Shown here: piece after piece, positions 1-9,051 of the stretch
How positions within the stretch are numbered: position 1 is the stretch's first letter
Layout: the number at the start of each line of letters is the position of its first letter
DNA from: Larix sibirica
Taxonomy: Eukaryota; Streptophyta; Pinopsida; Pinales; Pinaceae
NCBI GenBank assembly: GCA_004151065.3
Contig: NWUY0305095301.1
Span: 1 to 11,629, forward strand
DNA length: 11,629 nt
Direction: 5' to 3'
Made by a program: the position numbers and the translations under genes
The notes under the pieces: model-generated
Database searches by the model: none
What the model was told of the DNA's origin: nothing
Seen by the model: only the letters and a program-made list of their open reading frames with translations

Positions 1-500
1 ATTCTATTGGTTTAAAATATCTTACTCATAGCACATTCATCCTTGACACGTATTCAAAACGGGACATTACATTATCTCAAAATCATACTCATTAATAAAA
101 TTTAATCATCTAGCCTATCTAGCATTCAAATGTGGTTGATCAAATAGCTACTTCAACCCACTGTGGTCTATCATCAACATGAATTTCTTACCTATTAAGT
201 AATGATGCCACAATTCCAGTGCATGAATTATATTTACAAGTTCTAGATTATGAGTGACCTAGTTCTTTTAATGTTCATTTAGTTTCCTATACTCGTGAGT
301 CACCACATGATTATTCTGCATAAGAATTCCACCAAGCCCTTTTTCACATGCATATGTATATACAATGAAATATCTATTTGGGTATGTTATTTTAGAATTG
401 ATGCAGTGTTAAGAAAATGTTTTAATTGCTGAAAATTTCTCCACATTTATGATGCCATACAAAATTTATTCATTTCTTTTGCAATGAAGTTATTGGGTGG
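1..500 (-). pseudogene. Ty3/gypsy RNase H domain (relic, cut by window edge)
   Basis: RNase H of the retroelement polyprotein degrades the RNA strand of the RNA/DNA hybrid during reverse transcription. Minus-strand translation gives recognisable blocks in order: ACEKGLGGILMQ (about 320-351), EYRKLNEH, THNLELVNIIHAL, LWHHYLIGKKF and IDHSGLK, then NEYDFEI near position 75. These match the plant gypsy pattern TDACxxGLGGVLxQ, YxSRKLxxHE, THDLELxAIVHAL and TDHxxLK. The first catalytic Asp (TDA in the family) is Tyr here (TYA, codon 352-354). The LEL Glu and the later DH Asp remain. There are several in-frame stops and at least one frame change just upstream of TYAC. It is downstream of RT in the same element and non-functional. 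Confidence 0.9.
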
Positions 501-504
501 CCAA

Positions 505-1395
505 GTTTAAAGAATCCATTAATAAATATATGATAGTAACCTACAAGTACCATAAATTATCTCACATTTGTCACAATTTTCTAACTAGGCCAATTCATGA
601 TAGCCTTAATATTTTTTGGATCAACTACAATTCATTTTTCTAAGGTGATGTGTCCCAAGTAATGGATTTGTTTTTGATAGAAGTCACACTTATTGAACTT
701 TGCATAAAATTGATTTTCTTTTAATATTTGCAAAAGTATTTTGAGATGGTATTCATGTAATTTCTTCAGAATTTGAATAAATAAGGATGCCATTAATAAA
801 AACCATAATAACTTTATCCAAATACTTATTGAATACATTGATCATAAGGCACATGAATTTAGCTAGTGCATTGGCAAGTCCAAATGGTACTACCACAAAC
901 TCATAATGACCACACCTCATCTTGAAGGTTGTCTTATGAATATCTTCATTCTTGATTTTTACTTGATGGTACCTTGATCTCAAGACAATCTTTGAAATAC
1001 CTTTGCCCCTCTTACTTTATCAAACAAGTCATCAATATAAGGCAATGGGTACTTTTCTTCACAGTGACTTTGTTCAACTGCCTGTAGTCTATGCATAATC
1101 TGAGAGTCTCGTCCTTATTCTTTACAAACAAAACAAGTGCCTCATAAGGAGGCACACTTGGTCTAATATATCATTTTTCTAGAAACTCTTGCAATTGCAT
1201 TTTCAATTATGTCAACCCCGGAGTACTCATTTTATAAGGAGATTTGGATATAGGTGCTCTAGGCATGAGGTCAATCGAAAATTCAATGTCCCTCTTGGGA
1301 GGTAAAATGGGTATCTCATCTAGAAACACATCACTGATTTCCTAAAGTATTGGATAATCTTCAAGCTTTGGTCCTTCATTTTTTGTTGACTCCAA
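505..1395 (-). pseudogene. Ty3/gypsy reverse transcriptase (relic)
   Basis: This is the RNA-dependent DNA polymerase that copies the element RNA. Visible blocks on the minus strand, in order: EISDVFLDEIPILPPKRDIE (about 1,280-1,340), [26 protein letters not shown] (about 1,060-1,105), [10 protein letters not shown] in a shifted frame, RSRYHQVKIKNEDIHKTTF, GHYEFVVVPFGLANALAKF, then VFINGILIYSNS, and after another shift FYAKFNKCDF, HYLGHI and VVDPKNIKAIMNWP. The family catalytic box VFIDDILIYS reads VFINGILIYS, so both metal-binding Asp codons are changed (789-794). Frameshifts lie near 1,050, 985 and 760, and stops are scattered. The longest open piece is only 76 codons (753-983). Identity as plant Ty3/gypsy RT is secure; activity is excluded. 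Confidence 0.95.
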
Positions 1396-1499
1396 CACAT
1401 GAATTGCATACAACTAACATCCATTGTAAGGCTAAAAATTGTCTTATAGATATAGCTTTTAGTATACCTTTCATAATCCTTGGATTTGTATTTTCATCC

Positions 1500-1840
1500 A
1501 TATATTCACAAAATTTATGGTAGCAATCAAGTCTCAACCTTGTGTGTTGCTAACCAATCCATGCCAATCAAAACATCATATGACCCAAATGGAAATATGT
1601 TTAAGTTTACCCATGTGGACAATTGATCCATCATTATTGGACATTCCTCCACCAATTCACTTACTTTTCTCTTAATTAATGTAGCCAACTGCACTAACCA
1701 TGATTTCTTATGCTTTCATTTTTTAAGAACATATAAGTAAAATAATTTTAGGTGCAATGTAGCTATAACAAGTCCTTGGGACAAATCAAAATAGAAACAT
1801 ATTACTTACAAGTCTTACCTTCTAGTTCGACCATAGATGG
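1500..1840 (-). pseudogene. Ty3/gypsy aspartic protease (relic)
   Basis: Retroelement aspartic proteases cut the Gag-Pol polyprotein. The segment VSILI followed by a shifted SYSYIAPKI (about 1,750-1,797) matches the family active-site region, usually ILIDPGASxSYVSP. Here the catalytic Asp codon is replaced by a Cys codon (TGT, 1,781-1,783), and a frame change follows at once. The C-terminal block FPFGSYDVLIGMDWLATHKVE is well kept (about 1,530-1,600). Immediately upstream, ALEDR, a stop, then NHQPSMVELE form the usual linker from the zinc knuckle. Downstream, DENTNPRIMKGI (about 1,465-1,500) begins the linker into RT. The protease is inactive in the present sequence. Confidence 0.9.
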
Positions 1841-1949
1841 TTGGTGGTTTGCCTATCGATCCTCCAAAGCAACATGAATTCTAGGAATGGTTTTTGCTAC
1901 ATCATTGACTATTGTAGCTTCTTGAATGTTGTGAACAATCCTAGAATTC

Positions 1950-2760
1950 TCCTATCTATGGGGAAAACCTATTAGTTGATGATCTCCTCCACATCCCCAA
2001 CACTTTGGAGGCCCTTTCAAAGGCTCACTTGTCCTCCTTCCCACTGATCTTGTTGGCTTGTTTCCAATATGTGCTAGGTAGTTTTGTTGAAAACTATTAT
2101 GTGCTTGATAACTTGGTTGGAAACTCTTTGACTGGTTTTTATATCATTGAGGCTTAAATCCTTTCTTTCTCTATTCATATTTCTCTTCCCACTTTTCCTT
2201 CCATGCCTTATGAAATTCTGGATTATGATTGTTCTACTCATAATGATATTTAGCCTTCTCAATTGTCTCATCAATATTTTTTCAGCTCATCAATTTCAAT
2301 CATGTGTTTTAGGATTGAGGTATCCCACTTAGGAAGATTTGAATTTTGTCCTTCTCATCCTTGATATATGGGACATACCTTAGCAATTCCAAAAATTACT
2401 TCCATAATCCTCAGTCATTTGTCCTAATTTTATCTCATGTAATTGTTTGACCTTACCATCATGGCACCTTTTTGAGAGGCACTTCCACTAAAAGTATATC
2501 TTAAATTGCTCCTAGGTTATTTTTGTTTGACTGATCTTATTCACTTTCTTGAGGTCTTCCCACCATTTAAACAAAAGTTATCACTCTAGCTTTTAGGAAA
2601 AACAAAGTACAAAGATTAAAACAACTCTTGCACAATTTAATGTGACATTTCAACCCTTGCTCACTTGCATGAAAATTTCTCATCTTCTATATCCATCAAA
2701 AAATATCTTTGATTAGATCAACAATATACGATACACAACAATTCATGTTTGATATTTTTT
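1950..2760 (-). pseudogene. Ty3/gypsy gag with zinc knuckle (relic)
   Basis: Gag forms the virus-like particle and packages the element RNA. The Retrotrans_gag core is clear on the minus strand: FLMDIEDEKF (about 2,670-2,700), KWWEDLKKV (about 2,540-2,570), EQFKIYF, CHDGKVKQLHEIKLGQMTED, then after a frame change LLRYVPYIKDEKDKIQIFLS (about 2,330-2,390). The nucleocapsid knuckle lies at 1,964-2,002 as KCWGCGGDHQLIGFPHR. Its spacing is C-x2-C-x3-H-x4-F, so the last Cys of the expected CCHC is Phe (1,964-1,966). A TAG at 2,512-2,514 sits where the family usually has Trp (WEQF), which fits a G-to-A change on this strand. The N-terminal part beyond 2,760 is not recognisable. Confidence 0.92.
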
Positions 2761-2798
2761 TTCCAAACTTCAATGTCTCAAAAATATGAAATTGCAAT

Positions 2799-2810
2799 GA
2801 TGTGATACCC
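2799..2810 (-). other. Possible decayed primer-binding site of the gypsy element
   Basis: On the minus strand this reads GGGTATCACATC, which matches 9 of 12 bases of the initiator-Met-tRNA primer site TGGTATCAGAGC used by many plant LTR retrotransposons. It lies on the correct (upstream) side of gag, and TG (2,812-2,813) follows on the plus strand, as expected if an LTR ending in CA abuts it. Against it, only about 100 bp separate it from the gag core, so an N-terminal deletion would be needed. A 9/12 match can also arise by chance. Confidence 0.2.
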
Positions 2811-4580
2811 ATGTGCTCATTACATGGGTATATGAAATTTGAATCAACCAAAGCATTTAGAAATAAAATCATTTCTAGATTAGAGAGAAACCATAGAGGC
2901 TTCCTGAATATTATAATTTTCTAAAACTACCGTACCTCAATCTTAAGATGTTATCTTGGGCAAGCAATATGATTTAGATGACTTCCCTAGTAAAATTATT
3001 TTATAGGCAAAGAAATTTACCCATGATGCAAAAAGAATCTTCCCATAAAACCCATAAAAAAATTAAAAAAGAAAACTCCAATTCTTAAAGACATATGTAC
3101 AATATTAGAAAAACTCCATGCTCGGTATTAGAAAATCCCGTTAAATAATATGTGATAGCACCAGTAGACTATGCTCATCCAAGGACACACTATGAATTTA
3201 GACATATCTAATAGTCACAACTTGAATCATCCCCCCCAACACAAAAGGTTTTGTGCAACAATGAATGAACTGAAGGCAATTAGTGAATGCAAAATAAACA
3301 TGACATGGTTATACTACTCTAATATAATCACTTGTCAAATAGGGTAGTGTGCATGTTTAGAAACTTTGCAATAACCAACACAAGTGCATCAATTTTATTT
3401 TTAAAAGAAAGAGCCAAGATTTATGTATTCAATTAGGTGAGATGCAATTAAGCACCTAGTACAAGAAATATGACATTGTCAAGGTGATAGATCTAAACTA
3501 AAGACAAAGCTTAGGCCACATCACAACTCTACATATGTTGGCTTGTAGTCATAAATTTCAATCTAAATTTTTAAATGCCCTGGTTCATCCACCCTAATAC
3601 CTATTTTATCTTTCAAGGGACACTTCAACTCTGTCAAGGCCCACAGTAGTGTAACAATTGCATGATAGAAAAATGTGCTCTTTTTATAGCTATAATCATT
3701 CTCTTAGTTCATTGTAACCCAGTGCTGGTGCAAGCTAGATGGTGGTTAGTTATAACTCTTTTGTGATCCCTACGAAAACTAACTATTTTTGTATGAATCC
3801 GTCGTGAGTAATCACAAATTTCTTTAAGCATCCCTTTGGTTCTTATAAGGCTCGAGAGATTCTACGTTTGAGGGATATGGCAAAAGCTATGAAAGAACAA
3901 GCAACCTTATTTCCCACAAAGGGAAATTACTGCTACAATATACCAGGGATGAAACAAAGCCATGTCTACAAGCATAAATAGGTATGCCCTCAATGATGCT
4001 TGTCACTATATGCTAACAAATCTATCATGTTATCAAATTGATCTAGCAAAGGAATTGAAAGGCATAGTGTAGCATGACTTGATCCACTAGTTGAGTGACA
4101 ATATATCGAACTCCCAACATTGAATAAATAAATGTTATCTTATTCTTATGCATATAGATATGACAAATAAGCTGAACTAATGATTTGAATAATATAGTGA
4201 ATTAGCATGACAAGATAAGCTATTATGGTAGACTTCCAAGGAATGAAGTGGAACTATTATCTTGATCAAGAAGAAGGTAGATGGATTACAACATGCGATT
4301 TAATTGACTGAATTTGCACAAAGAGTGATGAAGACTCTCAAACGTTGGAGGAAAACAAAAACGTTCTCATCTTGAACTCCCCCAACAATGATATTTCTAC
4401 TTGGATTTAGTCCCTCGGGCTCTACACAAATTTTGAATAACTTAGAAAGGCACATATCTAAAATGTATATTTGGAATGTAGAGAGAGTAATAAACAGTTA
4501 GACAAAATATTTAGTGTTATTCAAGGGAGCATGATGAAAGGAATAACTCGTGATAAATTTACAATTATTGGATATTCTCA
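2811..4580. other. Unassigned AT-rich DNA, no gene seen
   Basis: No reading frame in this stretch looks like a known protein, and stops are frequent in all frames. Small features only: a short palindrome CACAAAA-GG-TTTTGTG at 3,240-3,255, and two C-runs preceded by a similar CTTGAA context (near 3,222-3,240 and 4,374-4,387). On the minus strand these read as G-runs of the kind seen in retroelement polypurine tracts. The part next to 2,811 may include the 5' LTR of the gypsy element, but nothing in the window confirms that. Confidence 0.5.
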
Positions 4581-4582
4581 GG

Positions 4583-5589
4583 TGGTCATGCCCCAACTCC
4601 CAGGATTATCAAAGTCCTAAATCCGCAATTTGGTATGTATGTCTCTTATTATGTAAAAATTCCCTAAGAGTATGAAATAAAGAGAGAATTCAATCACATC
4701 ATAGGGTTAATTTACATAGTGTCTCAATTATGGGAAGCTAAAACATAATATAGACTAATGAGCAACTTTCTTCTACTCATGTAACTTAGATTTTTCTTTA
4801 CAAAGTCCAGGATATCCAAACTTCCTTGGCCCCATGTGTCAAATTCCTGGATGAGGCAGTATAATTGTAAGAATTAACCACATGTCTGAGATAAAATCCA
4901 CTAATTTTAGATATATGAATTAATCATTTAGGGGGTTGAGAGTGATTTAAGAAGCAAGACATCTAGAACTTGATTTCCAATATAGTGGTTCTCGAGCCTA
5001 CAAGATCCTTACCTAGGTATTTTTATGAAGGGATCTATTAAATTGTCAAAATACAGTTTATTACTATCAAATTTTGTACATAATAAACTTGAGGATCTTA
5101 TGCGAAAGGAATTGTTGCATGATGAGTTCAATATAGAGATTACAAGTTTAGCCATATTAAATTATCAGTTTGATCTTGCAAATTTTTATATTCAAAATTG
5201 TTATAATAGTTTTTAGAAAGTAGTGATCATCAATTTATACAATATCTCCTTGCAAGGTAGATTCAACAAATCAATGAGATAATTATATTTTCCAAAGTTC
5301 ACTACCACAAAAGCAGTTTACTTAGATTATAACAAAAAACACGGCAAATGAAAAAGGACCTTATCTTTTTCTGCAAGTTGAATACTAAGCAACTAACTAA
5401 TACATAGATATTTTCCACCCAAACATTGGTAGTATGTTGTAGATGCCACCCCGTGGCCACCCCCTAGTCAGGATATGTACCACCATGGTGAAAAAGAAGA
5501 TATGTATAATTATAAGGAAAATTGCTCCAACTCAAAAGCAAGGGAAGGGTTTACCAATTATACCACTTCTGAGATCTTAAATTAGACCA
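4583..5589 (+). repeat. Possible solo or 5' LTR (weak)
   Basis: The left boundary begins TGGTCATGCCCCAACTCC, close to the TGTCATGCCCC-like start of many plant gypsy LTRs. The right boundary is a CA at 5,588-5,589, six bases before a TGGCGCC primer-site-like sequence. The resulting length of about 1 kb is normal for a plant LTR. No second copy, target-site duplication or coding domain is visible on the plus strand to the right, so this is only a suggestion. An open frame of 63 codons inside (5,025-5,216) resembles nothing I know. Confidence 0.18.
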
Positions 5590-5595
5590 ACTATT

Positions 5596-5605
5596 TGGCG
5601 CCCAC
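5596..5605 (+). other. TGGCGCC-type primer-binding-site-like sequence
   Basis: TGGCGCCCAC within the context ATTTGGCGCCCAC is the form seen just inside the 5' LTR of many plant Ty3/gypsy elements. It stands out because its CG content is high against the surrounding AT-rich, CpG-poor DNA. The orientation is plus, opposite to the two other retroelement relics, so it would mark a separate insertion whose body lies to the right. No gag or pol was recognised there. Confidence 0.3.
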
Positions 5606-6780
5606 AATCCCTGCCCATACAACCAAAGAGAAACTCTTCCTTTTCTACTCAACAGTCCCTCCCTTAAGTGTTATTGGCTATGGGCATACAAAGGTCTAGA
5701 CCATTATCCATTAACTTCTAGTAGATTTTTTGTCTTAGTTCTTGGCTTCTCCCAAGATTTTAATGGTTTTCTTTCATGGTTGTTATGTTCCTCAATATGG
5801 CAAGTTTAAACTCTCCTTTTGTATACTCTACATTTCTTTAAAATATAGTTGTCTCTTCCCATTCAAATTTCCTCTTATTTTCATGCATGAAGGATGGAAA
5901 GGAGCTTCCTAATCCAACTCTTCTCGGTTCCAATAAAGCAAGGAAGACAAATTTCCTTGGATGTAGGAGGTGGTTGAATCGAATTTCTCTACCTCAATTT
6001 AAACTATAGGATAGGATTAACATCATAAAAGAGTGAAAGTTTTTGGGTAATGGCAGGGTGTTTAAGACATACTAACATTGCCTTAGACCCCCTGAACTTT
6101 CCCCTCTTGTGGTTTCATAGTCCTTTTAGGTGCTCCTACTTAATCATTATTAGTTATTTTATTAACTGCAAAATATTCATGCTTGCAAATATTTACAATT
6201 ACCATGATAACGCTACTTCATGTTATAATAAACATGTTAAAACGAATGTTTATGCAAATCATCTAAACTTATGTAAGATAAGATTCATACCATTCCAAGG
6301 ATTGAAACCGAGACATTACATTGTTCTCTCTTTTGAGTTTGTTGGTCTAAAAATCAACGAGCTCATCATCCCTTTACCCTACACATTTTCACTGCTCCTT
6401 GGCATGTTATGCCCTTTAGGGAACCAATGGAATATAATACCCTACCAGGTGGTCCTAAGAGAACTTGCATGCAAGTCTCTCATCTCTCCTTCTTCCCCCT
6501 TTCACCACCTTAAAAATGGGGTCTTATGAGATGTGGGTAACATCTACCTTGTGTTGAAGTACTAAGAGGTAAGTAATAAGCTTGAACACCAAATATGTGA
6601 GATCCATCCCGACCGACAGATTTCCTTATAACATGCATCCTTACCCAAAGCCCTATATTTGGATTTTAGGTTTCTAAGTTGTTGGTCAAAGAAAATAGTT
6701 CGCACTGGATTCATTACCATTATGTTTGTCGAAATCTTCAAAATATCCATAATCTAAAGCATTGTATCAATCTAAATATA
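5606..6780. other. Unassigned DNA with one unrecognised 159-codon open frame
   Basis: The longest open frame of the window runs 6,050-6,529 on the plus strand (159 codons, ATG start). Its translation has a hydrophobic stretch (CSYLIIISYFINCKIFML) and many Cys, His and Asn residues. No family motif is seen, and its neighbours in the other frames are not open. I judge it a chance open frame in decayed DNA rather than a gene. The minus strand toward 6,562-6,780 may contain badly eroded copia pol sequence following the zinc knuckle, but I could not identify a protease or integrase motif. Confidence 0.35.
6463..6476. repeat. 14-bp perfect palindrome with RY core
   Basis: ACTTGCATGCAAGT is its own reverse complement. 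It contains TGCATGCA, which includes the CATGCA core of RY/Sph elements bound by plant B3-domain seed regulators. No gene start is visible nearby, so a regulatory role is not supported. It is recorded as sequence structure. Confidence 0.6.
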
Positions 6781-7540
6781 TAACCATATTACAAGCCTCC
6801 TCCTTTTCCATGTCTTTGAATACATCTACACAATGTAGTTTGCAGTCATAGGCAACATGGCCTAGTTTATTACAATAGTAGCACATGTTTCATATTTCTT
6901 AATTATGTTATTGTTTCCTTTTCCTTTGCTACCTTTGTTTTTGTGTGTCTGGTAAAAACTGCTATCTCCTCTTTATCTTCCTCTTCAACTGCTCTTTTTT
7001 TTAGTTATTAAAGGTGATAGTATATCATATAATTCTTATGAAGGTAATTGGCTTAAATTTACTAAAACACTACTATATTTTGAAGGCAGAAATTTCAATA
7101 AAATAGATTTTTGCATCATCTTCTTCAACCTTCACACTTCCATGCACTAACTGTTCTATCAATGCCTTTAACTAATCATGATTTGACATATTTACGATAT
7201 CATTTGTTGTGAATATAAATTGTTGAATTTTGAAAGAAAACTTAGTTTTTAATGTTTTTGTCCCAAACATTGTGTTTAACTCTTCCAAGATTTATTTGGA
7301 AGATTTGTCTAGATGGACATGATGCAATTCAAAGTCCAAAACAACCAATGAAATAATTGATTTTCTTATGTCAACTCTACTTTGTCACTCATCCAATTTA
7401 TTCAGTAGTGTGTTATGGTTTGACAATCCCCTTGATTACAACCCATAGGTTTTTATTCATTAATTACATCTAAAATTTCAAATATCATGTGGAAAATTGT
7501 GGCCATTAAGTTTTTCCAGAGGGATTTTGATTTTTTCACC
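6781..7540 (-). pseudogene. Ty1/copia gag with intact CCHC zinc knuckle (relic)
   Basis: Gag of a Ty1/copia-type LTR retrotransposon, read right to left across several frames. N-terminal block SLWKNLMATIFHMIFEILDV (about 7,460-7,530) matches the SLWKxxMxxxL start of copia gag. Then come IRKSIISLVVLDFELHHVHL (about 7,305-7,365), ILEELNTMFGTK (about 7,255-7,290), FSFKIQQFIFT, LKALIEQLVHGSVKVEEDDA (about 7,110-7,170), and LYDILSPLITKK (about 7,005-7,040). This is the order of the UBN2-type gag. It ends with a perfect C-x2-C-x4-H-x4-C knuckle, CYYCNKLGHVAYDC (6,842-6,883). At least three stops and several frame changes break it. After the knuckle the frame stays open for some 30 codons without a recognisable protease. 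The element type is well supported; its LTRs and pol are not seen. Confidence 0.85.
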
Positions 7541-7549
7541 AAAAAAATG

Positions 7550-9050
7550 TGTAAAATATTGTATATTTCATCCCCTTTATATTGTATGAGCCCAATACTT
7601 GCGATTTTCATCGCACACATCATACATTTACAAGTTGATGGGGCAATGTTTTTACACAAAGACTTTATGGTTGAATTACACAACTCTCCTCAACACTTCC
7701 CTTACAACGTTGTTGGCACATTTATGGTGGGTGTTGAGGTGTTTTAAGGAGAGTTGTTCTATTGTTGATGCTTTATAGAGCACACTACCATGAGGACATT
7801 GCTTCAATGGTTTATCATGGGTACATCTTGGTTAGATGATGTTTATTATCTTCATGGTTCATGGGTAGCCTAATTGAGTACTTCACGCATGGATTCATCT
7901 CTATGGTCATCCAGTCCCTTGGAGGTTATGAAGGTACTGTAGGTGGCATTGACATTTTCGGCATTCATATGATATAATGTAAGGCTTGGTATATGAGCAC
8001 CTTAGATGATATGGGTATTTTAATTGTGAATTGATATTCTCCTAATGATTAACATTTTGAGTAGATAAAGCACTCCCTTTCCTCATCATATTTCACATAT
8101 TTGGAGGCAAAGGGGTTACATTCCATATTGTGCTAAATTACTTCACCATGTAAACCTAATTTGCGAACTCATTGATGATATTTAGGTTCATTAGAGGAAC
8201 ACACTTGCTATTTTTATACTCTTGGCACATGGATCAAGCATCGATGAAGTTTAGTTGATATTCTATTGGAGTGCTTCCTTGATCGACCAATATTTTGAAA
8301 TTGGATCACATTATAATGCTTATTCGAATGTGTCACCCCGTTACTTCATAGATTTAGGAATCTATTTTGAGGACGATTCATGTGGATCTACACTAGCATG
8401 TGAGTTTTTTTACTCTTTCATTGGTGTATCTACGTCCTATCCCTTGATTTGAGTTCTCCTTGATACAAGGAGGTGGTTCTAACAACTATATTCTCCTTTG
8501 GCACACATTCCTATGGATTAGTCAACTTCTTAAAGAGGCTAAACTGGACATTTTTCCATCTTGAGCATGTGGTTACTATTCTATGGGGATTTACCTGCTA
8601 TTATGATGGAGCACTCTCTTATTTAGGGTTTGATGGCACACTTTTGGAGGTTTCAACCACTTCACATTGTAGATTTGGTGGAGTCATCCCCTTTCATCAT
8701 GAGGTTTTAGACTATCAGATGATCTTATACATGGATTTGTGGTAGCATATTGTTGAATTGAATCCCCATTCCATGGTTGTACTAGTGGCACTTGTTTTGA
8801 GGGTGATTACATTTTGGAGGTTGAAATTTTGGACTTTTCTAGGAGATGTCCTAGTTGTGGAGTTATTTATGGCATGTCCTAGCATTTATGAGTTCTCACC
8901 TCATCCAAAGGTGGGACAAACCATGCTTTGAGGAAATCTAGCACACATTTTGAGGTTATCTTGGTGGAGTGCTCCTCTTGGAGGAGTCTTAGGTGGACGT
9001 TTGAGCATATTAACATGATCAACAACTTGCTAAAAGGAAGCATCCACCTC
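7550..9050. other. Unassigned segment, T- and G-rich on the plus strand, with relic open frames
   Basis: The plus strand is visibly rich in T and G here, unlike the flanks. Several plus-strand frames stay open longer than the surroundings, for example about 7,853-7,977, 8,255-8,452, and a frame from 8,473 to about 9,018 interrupted only by TAG at 8,743 and TGA at 8,929. Peptides such as VIQSLGGYEGTVGGIDIFG and ALSYLGFDGTLLEVSTTS look protein-like, but I recognise no family. The minus strand is correspondingly rich in A and C, as retroelement sense strands often are, so it may be upstream sequence of the copia relic. No convincing primer-binding site was found. Function is unknown. Confidence 0.4.
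7681..7756. repeat. Short inverted repeat (10-bp arms)
   Basis: CAACTCTCCT (7,681-7,690) is matched by its reverse complement AGGAGAGTTG (7,747-7,756). A second nested pair, CTCAACAC (7,689-7,696) and GTGTTGAG (7,731-7,738), lies inside. It could form an imperfect stem of about 76 bp or be the remains of a small inverted-repeat insertion. No target duplication was seen. Confidence 0.45.
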
Positions 9051-9051
9051 G

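Larger units (their letters stand above)
1..2760 (-). mobile_element. Decayed Ty3/gypsy LTR retrotransposon, internal region (partial)
   Basis: Read right to left on the minus strand, this stretch carries the Ty3/gypsy order gag, zinc knuckle, aspartic protease, reverse transcriptase, RNase H. All parts lie in one direction and at normal spacing, but they are scattered over three frames with many stops. The left window edge cuts the element just after RNase H, so integrase and the 3' LTR lie outside. No LTR pair can be compared here. The order protease-RT-RNase H, with integrase expected last, and the RT motifs separate it from Ty1/copia. I do not assign a clade. The element could not make its own proteins. 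The spread of indels and the loss of several catalytic residues suggest an old insertion. Confidence 0.93.

Noticed and set aside
5483-5578. Short plus-strand frame starting CCACCATGG with a Lys-rich N-terminus
   Set aside because: Only about 31 codons, no known family. The good start context is a single coincidence.
6050-6529. Longest open frame (159 codons) as a real gene
   Set aside because: No recognisable motif, odd composition rich in Cys, His and Asn, no sign of a promoter or splice structure, and surrounded by decayed repeat DNA. A chance open frame is the simpler reading.
7781-7795. ACCATG near 7,790 as a copia primer-binding site
   Set aside because: On the minus strand it reads TGGTA and then departs from the Met-tRNA complement. 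Five matching bases are not evidence.
8779-8787. GTACTAGTG as the other end of the CACTA element
   Set aside because: It is the exact inverse of CACTAGTAC at 9,052-9,060, but it faces away from it, so the two cannot bound one element between them. No subterminal motifs lie to its left.
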